Below are positions 1-8,465 of a DNA stretch of 8,465 bases, in pieces. Below the pieces are notes generated by a model. The model had not been told where the DNA came from, made no database searches, and saw nothing but the letters and a program-made list of their open reading frames with translations. Each line of letters begins with the position of its first letter. Positions within the stretch are counted from its first letter, which is position 1. The position numbers and the translations under genes are program-made. Source of the stretch: Rudaea sp. (GTDB lineage Bacteria; Pseudomonadota; Gammaproteobacteria; Xanthomonadales; Rhodanobacteraceae); contig JAICYA010000068.1 of NCBI GenBank assembly GCA_025934455.1, forward strand, positions 1 through 8,465. Direction: 5' to 3'.

Positions 1-987
1 ATCGTCACGTTCAACCTGCTGCGCGGCCGCGAATCGAAGATCGTGAAGACGCCGATCGACAAGGTCGGCTTGTTCCTACTCATCCTCGGCGTCGGCTGCC
101 TGCAATTCATGCTCGACAACGGCAACGACAAGGACTGGTTCTCCTCGCCGATGATCCTCACGCTCGGCCTGACCGCGCTGGTCGCGCTCGTGTTCTTCGT
201 CGCCTGGGAATTGACCGAGCGCCACCCGGTGGTCGACCTGCATCTGTTCAGCAAACGCAATTTCACCGTCGGCGTCACCGCACTGTCCATGGGCATGGTC
301 GGCTTCTTCGGCATCAACGTGGTGTTTCCGCTGTGGCTGCAGATCGACCTCGGCTACACCGCGACCTGGGCCGGCCTCGCCACCGCGCCGGTCGGCATCC
401 TCGCCTTCCTGGTCTCGCCGATCATCGGTAAGAACATCCAGAGGCTCGAACTGCGTGCCGTGACCACATTCGCCTTCATCGTATTCGGCGGCACCTCGCT
501 GTGGTTCGCGAGTTTTCCCACCGATGCCGCGTTCGGCCAGCTGGTCGTGCCGCGCTTCATCATGGGCATCGGCATCGCCTGCTTCTTCGTGCCGTTGAAC
601 CAGGTGATCGTGTCGGGCCTGAAACCCGAGGAACTCGCCTCCGCATCGGGCCTGGCGAACTTCTTCCGCACCATCGCGGCGAGCTTTTCAACCGCCGTCA
701 CGGTGACAATGTGGCAGCACCGCGGCGAATACCACCATGCGGTGCTGGCCGAGCACCTGAGCGCCGCGAGTCCGGCCACGCAATCCTACCTGGGCCACTT
801 GCAGGCGATGGGCGCGAGCGCGGCCAAGGCATGGGCAGTGATCGAAAACGTCGTCACCCGCGAAGCGCTGACCCTGGCCGTCAACGACGTGTTCCTGCTT
901 TGCGCCCTGTTGTTCTTCTTGATGATTCCGATCGTCTGGTTGGCAAAACCGCCGTTCGGGAATGCGGGCGCGGCGGCAGCGCACTAG
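1..987 (+). CDS. DHA2-family MFS multidrug exporter (EmrB/QacA-like), C-terminal part
   Basis: Proton-driven inner-membrane drug efflux permease, partial at the 5' side. The frame is open from base 1, and the GTG at 43 is internal, because the preceding residues ([11 protein letters not shown]) already read as the cytoplasmic loop of this family. About 328 residues are visible. I count eight hydrophobic segments (near [37 protein letters not shown], the [14 protein letters not shown] stretch, [71 protein letters not shown] and [21 protein letters not shown]). This fits the second half of a 14-helix DHA2 transporter. The phrases [32 protein letters not shown] and [15 protein letters not shown] are typical of EmrB relatives. 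A periplasmic adaptor gene (EmrA/HlyD type) would be expected nearby but is outside the window. The substrate cannot be told from sequence. The stop (TAG, 985-987) overlaps the convergent ppsR stop. Confidence 0.93.
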   Translation: MVTFNLLRGRESKIVKTPIDKVGLFLLILGVGCLQFMLDNGNDKDWFSSPMILTLGLTALVALVFFVAWELTERHPVVDLHLFSKRNFTVGVTALSMGMVGFFGINVVFPLWLQIDLGYTATWAGLATAPVGILAFLVSPIIGKNIQRLELRAVTTFAFIVFGGTSLWFASFPTDAAFGQLVVPRFIMGIGIACFFVPLNQVIVSGLKPEELASASGLANFFRTIAASFSTAVTVTMWQHRGEYHHAVLAEHLSAASPATQSYLGHLQAMGASAAKAWAVIENVVTREALTLAVNDVFLLCALLFFLMIPIVWLAKPPFGNAGAAAAH

Positions 988-1799
988 AACATGTGTTTCT
1001 CGATACCGAGCTGAGCGAGGATCTTGCTGGCGATTTCCTCGATCGAGGTGTGGGTGGTGTTCTGCACCGGGATGTTCTCGCGGCGAAAGAGTTTGTCGGC
1101 CAGGTCCAGGTCCTTGCGGCATTGCTCGATCTTCGCGTAACGGCTGCCGGGCTTGCGTGCTTCGCGCACCTGGGCGAGGCGTTGCGCATCGATGGTCAGG
1201 CCGTATAGCCGCTGTTTGAACGGAACGAGGCGCCTGGGCAGTTCGAGCTTGTCCAGATCGTCCTCGGTCAGCGGATAGTTCGCCGCCTTTACGCCGTAGT
1301 GCAGCGCCATGTACAGGCACGTCGGCGTCTTGCCGACGCGCGAGACGCCGACCAGGATGACATCGGAATCGGCATAGTTCACGTCGATGCCGTCGTCGTG
1401 GGTGAGCGCATAGTTGGTCGCGTTGATGCGCGATTCGTATTCGGCGAAGTCGGTGAGCCCATGCGCCTTGCCCACCCGCGGCGAGCGCTTGGCGCCGAGT
1501 TCATGCTCCAGTGGTGCGATGAACGGCGCGAACACGTCCAGCATAAGGCCCCCGCTGGTGGCGAGGATTTCCGACAACACAGGATCGATCACGGTGTTGA
1601 CAACCACCGGGCGCACGCCGCCGGTGGCGTAGATGTTGCGGATGCGCGCGGCGGCGCCGTGAGCCTTTTCCTCGTCGTCGACGAAGGGAATGCGCACGGT
1701 GTCGAAGGCGATGCCGTCGAACTGGGTCAGCACGGAATGGCCGATGGTTTCGGCAGTGATGCCGGTGCCGTCGGAGACGTAGAAGACGGGGCGGTGCAT
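984..1799 (-). CDS. ppsR: PEP synthase regulatory protein PpsR (DUF299 kinase/pyrophosphorylase)
   Basis: Cytoplasmic bifunctional regulator, 271 residues, normal length for the family. Family knowledge: it inactivates PEP synthase by ADP-dependent phosphorylation of a threonine beside the catalytic histidine and reactivates it by phosphate-dependent removal, releasing pyrophosphate. The sequence shows the family N-terminus ([19 protein letters not shown], about residues 4-22), the P-loop-like GVSRVGKT at 151-158, the following [20 protein letters not shown], and the C-terminal [16 protein letters not shown]. The ATG at 1797-1799 is chosen because homology begins there. The frame stays open to about 2207, but that part runs antisense through ppsA and has no family similarity. 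No purine-rich ribosome site precedes the ATG; a TACACT hexamer lies 6 nt upstream, so the mRNA may be leaderless. It is divergent from its target ppsA across a 106-bp spacer. The TAG stop overlaps the stop of the convergent exporter. Confidence 0.95.
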   Translation of the reverse strand: MHRPVFYVSDGTGITAETIGHSVLTQFDGIAFDTVRIPFVDDEEKAHGAAARIRNIYATGGVRPVVVNTVIDPVLSEILATSGGLMLDVFAPFIAPLEHELGAKRSPRVGKAHGLTDFAEYESRINATNYALTHDDGIDVNYADSDVILVGVSRVGKTPTCLYMALHYGVKAANYPLTEDDLDKLELPRRLVPFKQRLYGLTIDAQRLAQVREARKPGSRYAKIEQCRKDLDLADKLFRRENIPVQNTTHTSIEEIASKILAQLGIEKHMF

Positions 1800-1805
1800 G
1801 GGGCA

Positions 1806-1811
1806 AGTGTA
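1806..1811 (-). promoter_or_regulatory. Candidate -10 element for ppsR (TACACT)
   Basis: Reading on the minus strand, TACACT matches the TATAAT consensus at four of six positions and ends 6 nt before the ppsR ATG. A start point about 7 nt downstream of it would fall on the A of the ATG, giving a leaderless transcript. No convincing -35 hexamer is seen 17 nt upstream. The call rests on geometry plus the missing Shine-Dalgarno sequence. Confidence 0.3.
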
Positions 1812-1847
1812 GTCGATGCCGGGTTGTCCTTGTCTTGTCGGTCGCAA

Positions 1848-1874
1848 AGCCCGAAAATTGGCACTTTCCGGGCT
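1848..1874. repeat. Imperfect inverted repeat in the ppsR/ppsA divergent spacer
   Basis: The left arm AGCCCGAAA (1848-1856) pairs with the right arm TTTCCGGGCT (1865-1874), with one bulged C. The loop is ATTGGCAC. The core AGCCCG/CGGGCT is exact. A second, outer pair, TTGTCC (1824-1829) and GGACAA (1884-1889), brackets it. It could be an operator for a dimeric regulator or an RNA hairpin if transcription starts upstream of it. No regulator can be named from the sequence. Confidence 0.4.
1859..1874 (+). promoter_or_regulatory. Candidate sigma-54 (RpoN) promoter for ppsA
   Basis: TGGCAC at 1859-1864 is followed, exactly 10 bases after its GG, by GC at 1872-1873 and then T. This reproduces the GG/GC -24/-12 spacing of the consensus TGGCAC(G)N4TTGC(A/T). 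The two T bases usually before the -12 GC are replaced by GG, so the match is partial. The predicted start near 1885 would give a leader of about 21 nt holding the GGAGA ribosome site and the TTG start, which is a sensible geometry. No activator site is identified. No convincing sigma-70 promoter is seen in the same spacer: TTGGCA at 1858 and GACAAT at 1885 are 21 bp apart, which is too far. Confidence 0.35.
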
Positions 1875-1894
1875 CCACGCGCCGGACAATTCCT

Positions 1895-1899
1895 GGAGA
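1895..1899 (+). promoter_or_regulatory. Ribosome binding site deciding the ppsA TTG start
   Basis: GGAGA lies 6 nt upstream of TTG at 1906-1908. It supports that codon over the in-frame ATG at 1816, which would add 30 residues unlike any PEP synthase N-terminus. Confidence 0.72.
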
Positions 1900-1905
1900 T
1901 TCCCC

Positions 1906-4274
<2,369 letters not shown>

Positions 4275-4278
<4 letters not shown>

Positions 4279-6293
4279 AAGCCTCGATCCTGATTGTCGC
4301 CGCGGTCGCACTGACCTGCACTTCCGCGCACGCGGCCACGCCGGCCACTTTTTCGTTCGACGATGTGGCCAAGCTTGTCAGCTTGAGCGATCCGCAGATT
4401 TCGCCCGATGGCAAGAGCATCGTCGTGGTGCGTTCCACGCCGGACTGGAAAACCGACAAGTCCAAACACGAGCTCGATCTCGTGGATGCCAAAACCGGTG
4501 CCTTGCGCGCACTCACCTTCGAGCGCGATGGCGTGTCGTCACCGCGCTGGTCGCCGGACGGAACGCGCATCGCCTTCCTGGCCAAGTCTGCCCTGCCCAA
4601 GGACGCAGCGGCCAAGGACGATGACGCGAAAGACGACGATGGCAACAAGCCGCAGGTTTTCGTGCTGCCGATGAACGGCGGCGATGCCGTGCGCATCACC
4701 AAGGAAAAGCAAGGCGTCGACGAATTCACCTGGAGCCCGGACGGCACCCGCATCGCGTTTGTCAGCGAAGATGCACCGGTCAACGAGAAGGCGATCAAGG
4801 AGCACAACAAGTCGTTCCAGGTTACCGACGGCCATTTCCTGCTGCGCGAAGCACTGGCTTCCGCGCATGTCTGGATCGTGCCGAGCGCCGGCGGCGAGGC
4901 CAAGCGTCTCACGCAAGGCGCTTACAGCGTGAAGAACGACCAGGATGATCCGTCGCCGCTGACCTTCAGCCACGACGGCAAGCGCATCGTATTCACGAAA
5001 TATCCCTCGCCCTACTGGGGCCCGTCGTTCCGCAGCGTGATCGCCTCGGTGAGCGTCGATGGCGGCGATCCGCACACGCTGGTCGATGCGCAGGGTTCAA
5101 CCGTGTTTGCTTACGCAGCCGGCAGCGATCGTTTCGCCTTCCAGCGTCCGCGCAACGGCGACCAGAACAACGGCAATGCGGTGTACGTCAGCGTCAACGG
5201 AAAGATCAGCGATGCCACCGCCGCACTAGCGCGCAACTTCAACGGTTATGCCTGGCTGCCCGGCGGCAAGGCGCTGCTGGCCTTCGGCGACCTGGGCACG
5301 AATTCGACGATCTGGGAACAGCCGGTTGACGGCAAGGCTCGCACGCTCGATCTGGGCGATGTGCAGGTTTCGTCCGCGCTCAGCGTGTCGCCGAAGGGCG
5401 CAATCGCCTTTATCGGCGCGACGTCAGTGCAGCCGGCCGAGCTTTACGTGCTTGATTCAACGCGTGCGAAACCGCGCCGCCTGACGCAGGTGAACGCTTT
5501 CGCCGAAAAGCTCGATCTCGGCCGCAGCGAAGCGATCCAGTGGCAGGGACCGAACGGCTTCGCCGAAGACGGCGTGCTCACCTATCCACCCGGATTCGAC
5601 AAGTCCAAGACCTATCCGCTGGTACTGCAAATCCACGGCGGTCCGGAAGCGGCCTCGACGATGCGTTTTTCGCCGCTGACGCAACTGCTCGCCTGCGCAG
5701 GTTTCGTGGTTTTCCAGCCCAATTATCGTGGCAGCACGAACCTCGGCGACGCCTACCAGCATGCAATTTTTCGCGACACCGGCGCAGGCCCTGGCAAGGA
5801 CGTCATGGCGGGCGTGGAAGCGGTAAAGAAACTCGGTTTCGTCGACGCCAAGCGCATCGGCGTTTCCGGCTGGTCTTACGGTGGCTACATGACGACCTGG
5901 CTCACGGGCCATTACGACGCCTGGAAGGCGGCCGTGTCGGGCGCCGCATTGACCGATTGGGTGATGGACTACACCATCGCCTACTACCAGATGGGTGATA
6001 CCTACTTCTTCGGCGGCTCGCCGTGGCTGGAAAAAGATCGTGCCATCTGGCGCGAGCAGTCGCCGATCCAGTATGCGGCGAAGGTGAAGGCGCCGACCCT
6101 GATCATGGGCGACGTCGGCGATTCCAACGTGCCGCTCGTCAACAGCTACGAGTGGTACCACGCCCTGCGTGACAATGGTGTCGATGTGGAGTTTTACGCC
6201 TACCCCGCCGACTCGCACTTTCCCAAGGATGTGGTGCAAACCGTCGATGTCTACCGGCGCTGGGTGGGTTGGATGCAGAAGCACCTGCACTGA
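4275..6293 (+). CDS. Secreted S9-family serine peptidase (prolyl oligopeptidase / acylaminoacyl-peptidase type)
   Basis: Exported alpha/beta-hydrolase peptidase of 672 residues, probably periplasmic and acting on oligopeptides. A Sec signal peptide ([20 protein letters not shown], likely cleavage after AHA at residue 20) precedes a beta-propeller with TolB/PD40-like blades: [11 protein letters not shown] (42), [12 protein letters not shown] (92), [14 protein letters not shown] (153) and [12 protein letters not shown] (231). The catalytic domain spans about 440-670. It has HGGP (454-457, oxyanion region), [13 protein letters not shown], the nucleophile Ser534 in GWSYGGY, Asp616 in GDSNVP and His648 in DSHF, so the triad is complete. 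The frame is open back to 3768, but that stretch overlaps ppsA and is a shadow; the signal peptide, AAGGA and ATGA overlap fix the start at 4275. A lysine/aspartate-rich loop (about 109-125) interrupts the propeller. It is probably co-transcribed with ppsA and ended by the hairpin at 6298-6323. The exact subfamily (S9B or S9C) and cleavage preference cannot be decided by eye. Confidence 0.93.
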
Positions 6294-6297
6294 AACG

Positions 6298-6323
6298 ACG
6301 GGCGCGTCCGATGACGCGCCCGT
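6298..6323. terminator. Hairpin terminator between convergent peptidase and DUF1993 genes
   Basis: A perfect 11-bp stem, ACGGGCGCGTC (6298-6308) with GACGCGCCCGT (6313-6323), closes a CGAT loop. It begins 5 nt after the peptidase stop and ends 7 nt before the DUF1993 stop, so it can serve both strands. The tail on the plus strand is only mildly T-rich (TTGTCTGTC) and on the minus strand is CGTTTCA, so Rho-independent strength is moderate. Confidence 0.72.
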
Positions 6324-6330
6324 TTGTCTG

Positions 6331-6837
6331 TCAGGCTCCGATGAAATCTGCCTTGCCGAGTTCGACGCCGTTATGGCGAAGAATCGTGTATGTCGTGGTG
6401 ATGTGGAAGTAGAAGTTCGGCATTGCGTAGAAACGCAGGTAATCCAGACCGTTGTCGAAGTGCTTGTCGCCGTGGCGCATCTTGAGGGTGACGGCCTTGT
6501 CATCGCTGCCGGCGAAATTCGCCGCCGGAATGCCGTTGATGAAATCGCGCACCTTGGCGACGCGCGCCTTGAGTTCGGCGAACGTGGTTTCGTTATCCGG
6601 GTGCGAAGGAATTTCCACCCCGCCCAGGCGCGCCGCAGCGCCCTTGATCATGTCGCAGGCGATCTGGACCTGGCGCGTCAGGGGGAACATGTCCGGCGCG
6701 AGGCGCGCGCCGGTCAGCACGGTCTGCTCGATCTTCTTCTGCTCGGCGAATGCCGCACCCTTGTCCAGGATGGCGGACAGGTTGCCAAGCATGCGGTTGG
6801 CGACTGGGACGATCATTTCGTGCATCGAGATTTGCAT
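6331..6837 (-). CDS. DUF1993 family protein
   Basis: Conserved protein of unknown function, 168 residues, with no signal peptide or membrane segment, so probably cytoplasmic. I recognise the DUF1993 pattern: ARLAPDMFPLTRQVQIACD followed by a K/R-G stretch near the middle, and the C-terminal PNFYFHITTTYTILRHNG with GKADFIG, holding His145 and His155. From memory the family is placed with DinB-like four-helix proteins, in which histidines often bind a metal; this is family-level knowledge and not shown here. The ATG at 6835-6837 is chosen because AAGGAA lies 5 nt upstream (6843-6848) and homology starts at MQISMHEMIVPVANRML. An in-frame start at 6882 would add 15 unconvincing residues. It is convergent with the peptidase gene and divergent from the tRNA, and appears to be a single-gene unit. 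Confidence 0.85.
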   Translation of the reverse strand: MQISMHEMIVPVANRMLGNLSAILDKGAAFAEQKKIEQTVLTGARLAPDMFPLTRQVQIACDMIKGAAARLGGVEIPSHPDNETTFAELKARVAKVRDFINGIPAANFAGSDDKAVTLKMRHGDKHFDNGLDYLRFYAMPNFYFHITTTYTILRHNGVELGKADFIGA

Positions 6838-6899
6838 GGGAGTTCCTTGCTGTGGGAGAGGTCCAAAACGGGTGATCCGCAAGAGCGCGAATCAGACGC

Positions 6900-6905
6900 T
6901 ACAAT
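6900..6905 (+). promoter_or_regulatory. -10 element of the tRNA-Arg promoter
   Basis: TACAAT matches TATAAT at five of six positions and ends 10 nt before the mature tRNA 5' end, so transcription would start only a few bases upstream of the tRNA. The region 17 nt upstream (CCGCAA, 6877-6882) is a poor -35. On the opposite strand TATCAT (6904-6909) overlaps it and could serve the DUF1993 gene. Confidence 0.5.
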
Positions 6906-6915
6906 GATAACCGAA

Positions 6916-6992
6916 GGCCCCGTAGCTCAGCTGGATAGAGCGCGCCCCTCCTAAGGGCGAGGTCGCCCGTTCGAATCGGGCCGGGGTCGCCA
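6916..6992 (+). tRNA. tRNA-Arg (anticodon CCT)
   Basis: The full cloverleaf can be read over 77 nt. The acceptor arms are GGCCCCG (6916-6922) and CGGGGTC (6982-6988), with one G-T pair. The D arm is GCTC/GAGC with a nine-base loop. The anticodon stem is CGCCC/GGGCG around the loop CTCCTAA, with anticodon CCT at 6950-6952. The variable loop is AGGTC, and the T arm is GCCCG/CGGGC around TTCGAAT. The discriminator is G6989 and CCA is encoded (6990-6992). It reads AGG arginine codons, which should be rare in a genome this GC-rich. No tRNA neighbours are seen. Confidence 0.97.
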
Positions 6993-7018
6993 CACCGGAA
7001 TCGGGCGTGCACACTGCG

Positions 7019-8465
7019 CTAGCCGAATTCGAGCAGCTTCGGCCATACGGCATCGAGCGACTTGCGTGGGTCGCGGCAAATGTAAATGTCGGGATGTCGC
7101 TCGGTTTCCTCGTTGGCAACGTGTGCATCGTTGCCTGTGTGCCCGGCGACTGCGAACGACGTGCAAAATTTTTCCATGTCCTGCTGCCGCGAACCGACCA
7201 CGATCAGAATTTTCGGCGTGACCGCCGGCGGCCCACGCAGCCAGAACGAGTTGACCGCGCTGATCACCGGCGGCAATCCATATTGCGGCCCGTAAAGTTC
7301 GAGCGCGCCGGCCTCGCCGTAGTTGCTGGCCCAGATGCCACCTTGGGCGCGATCCTCGGGCGTCAGCGAATTCCAGATGCGCGCAACCTCGCGCGTGAGC
7401 TCGGGCCAGCCGAACTCCTCGCGGAAATCCCCGTTCAACTCGTTAATCAACGTCCAGTGCGGCGAATTCACCGCAGCCAAAGGCAGGCAGGCGCGCAGCA
7501 CGACCAGGCCGCACAAGAGCAGCGCCGCGGATGCCGCCCATCCGATACGGCGCATTCGCAGCGAACGCCGATCCAGCCAATGCTGCCATTGCACGCCGCC
7601 CGCCGCGATCAGCATCGGATACAACGGCGCGGCGTAGTAACCGCGTCCCTTCGCGAACACGAAAATCACGAATGGCACGACCGCCATCCAGCCAAGAATG
7701 CGCCAGCGGCGGCCAGCCTCGGCAAAAAACAGGAACCAGAGCCCCGCCAGCCAGAACGGCACCGTGGCAAAGTTCGCCGCGATCTTGATTTGATCGATCC
7801 AGAACCCACCCGTGCGGCCGATGCGCACGTCACGCGCATGGATGAACTCAAGAAAGGTCAGGGTGATGAAATCGTGCCGTGCCAGCCACAGCAGGTTCGG
7901 CAGGAAAATCAGCACGGCCAAGGCCAGTCCCAGCCATAGCCACTTGCCACGCAGATCTGCGCGCAATGGTGTCAAGAACACTCCGGCCGCCAGGCCCAGG
8001 GCAAAAAACGCCATCGTGTATTTCGTCATCATGCCCACGCCGACAATCGCGCCGATGGCGATCCACCAGCGCGCATCGCCCGACTCGATGCGTCGAACCA
8101 CGAAGTAGGCAAGCAACACGAAGCACAAAAAATCGAACGTGACGTACATCAACAAGGAACTGGCCGACAGCGACAACGCCACGGCGAAAGCGGCCAGCAA
8201 CATTGCCGCACGATCGCCACCGAGGCGGCGTGCGATCAAGCCGGTGACGACGAAGACGATGCTTTGCGCCAGGGCTGCGAAGCTGCGGAAACCGATCAGC
8301 GAGTTGCCGAACAGCAGCCATTCGACGTGGGCGAAAAACGGCGTCAGCGGCGGGTAGGCGACAAACCCCCAATCCAGATGGTGCGAGTCGCTGATCGTCT
8401 GCAATTCGTCGCGATGGACTCCGTACTGTCCGTTCGTGGCAAGGTGAAAAGCCAGCTTGGCGGCG
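7019..8465 (-). CDS. GT39/PMT_2-type membrane glycosyltransferase (ArnT-like), C-terminal part
   Basis: Integral inner-membrane glycosyltransferase of the GT-C fold that would move a sugar from a polyprenyl-phosphate donor to a lipid, glycan or protein acceptor on the periplasmic side. The gene runs off the right edge; 481 residues are visible. The TTG at 8404 is internal, because upstream residues GQYGVHRDELQ include the acidic DE motif of the first periplasmic loop (Asp at 8408-8410, Glu at 8405-8407), followed by HHLDWGFVAYPPLTPF, both typical of PMT_2 proteins. Several hydrophobic segments follow, for example AIGAIVGVGMMTKYTMAFFA, WLWLGLALAVLIFLPNLLWL, FWLAGLWFLFF and WMAVVPFVIFVFAKGRGYY. 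A soluble C-terminal domain of about 150 residues begins near NELNGDFREEFGWPEL and contains GIWASNYGEAGALELYG. Donor and acceptor cannot be inferred. The stop lies 26 nt from the end of the convergent tRNA. Confidence 0.92.
   Translation of the reverse strand, partial: AAKLAFHLATNGQYGVHRDELQTISDSHHLDWGFVAYPPLTPFFAHVEWLLFGNSLIGFRSFAALAQSIVFVVTGLIARRLGGDRAAMLLAAFAVALSLSASSLLMYVTFDFLCFVLLAYFVVRRIESGDARWWIAIGAIVGVGMMTKYTMAFFALGLAAGVFLTPLRADLRGKWLWLGLALAVLIFLPNLLWLARHDFITLTFLEFIHARDVRIGRTGGFWIDQIKIAANFATVPFWLAGLWFLFFAEAGRRWRILGWMAVVPFVIFVFAKGRGYYAAPLYPMLIAAGGVQWQHWLDRRSLRMRRIGWAASAALLLCGLVVLRACLPLAAVNSPHWTLINELNGDFREEFGWPELTREVARIWNSLTPEDRAQGGIWASNYGEAGALELYGPQYGLPPVISAVNSFWLRGPPAVTPKILIVVGSRQQDMEKFCTSFAVAGHTGNDAHVANEETERHPDIYICRDPRKSLDAVWPKLLEFG

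Noticed and set aside
688..1320. 210-residue minus-strand frame over the exporter end and ppsR
   Set aside because: It is low-quality Arg/Gln/Pro-rich sequence that overlaps two well-supported genes in another frame.
1858..1890. Sigma-70 promoter for ppsA from TTGGCA and GACAAT
   Set aside because: The 21-bp spacer is too long and GACAAT is a weak -10; the sigma-54 reading of the same TTGGCAC fits better.
5457..6503. 348-residue minus-strand frame across the peptidase end and DUF1993
   Set aside because: It is antisense to the peptidase catalytic domain and also crosses the terminator hairpin and DUF1993 in another frame, with no recognisable domain.
6838..6882. Longer DUF1993 start at 6882
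   Set aside because: The added 15 residues (MRITRFGPLPQQGTP) lack family similarity, and AAGGAA lies within them at the right distance for the ATG at 6837.
7007..7939. 310-residue plus-strand frame opposite the glycosyltransferase
   Set aside because: It is Arg/Gln/His-rich shadow sequence, while the minus strand encodes a membrane protein with the DE and PPL motifs.

Overview
The window is GC-rich, gene-dense bacterial chromosome with strong G/C preference at third codon positions. A divergent ppsR/ppsA pair, a DHA2-type drug efflux pump, a DUF1993 gene, an S9 peptidase and a tRNA-Arg(CCT) with encoded CCA together suggest a gammaproteobacterium. Xanthomonadales/Rhodanobacteraceae is my best guess, from gene style only. 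I see no insertion sequence, CRISPR array, prophage gene or toxin-antitoxin pair. Most of the window reads as ordinary core or semi-core chromosome.

Layout, left to right. 1-987 (+) is the C-terminal part of a 14-helix DHA2 (EmrB/QacA-like) MFS exporter, cut by the window edge. 984-1799 (-) is ppsR, the bifunctional kinase/pyrophosphorylase that switches PEP synthase off and on; its stop codon overlaps that of the exporter. A 106-bp divergent spacer follows (1800-1905), carrying an imperfect dyad, a sigma-54-like motif facing ppsA and a -10-like hexamer facing ppsR. 1906-4278 (+) is ppsA, phosphoenolpyruvate synthase. 4275-6293 (+) is a secreted S9-family serine peptidase whose start codon overlaps the ppsA stop (ATGA). 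A strong hairpin at 6298-6323 separates it from a convergent DUF1993 gene (6331-6837, -). A tRNA-Arg(CCT) gene (6916-6992, +) is followed by the C-terminal part of a GT39/PMT_2-type membrane glycosyltransferase (7019-8465, -), cut by the right edge.

Functional logic. PpsA makes PEP from pyruvate for gluconeogenesis, and PpsR controls it by phosphorylating a threonine two residues from the catalytic histidine. Both target residues (Thr416 and His418) are present here. The coupled exported peptidase could supply amino acids that enter metabolism at pyruvate, so the pair may form a peptide-to-sugar unit; that is inference. The exporter, the DUF1993 protein and the glycosyltransferase have no evident functional link to this core.

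No clearly undescribed multi-gene system is visible. The points most worth a second look are the ppsR/ppsA spacer (possible RpoN control of ppsA and a possibly leaderless ppsR mRNA) and the translationally coupled ppsA-peptidase pair.
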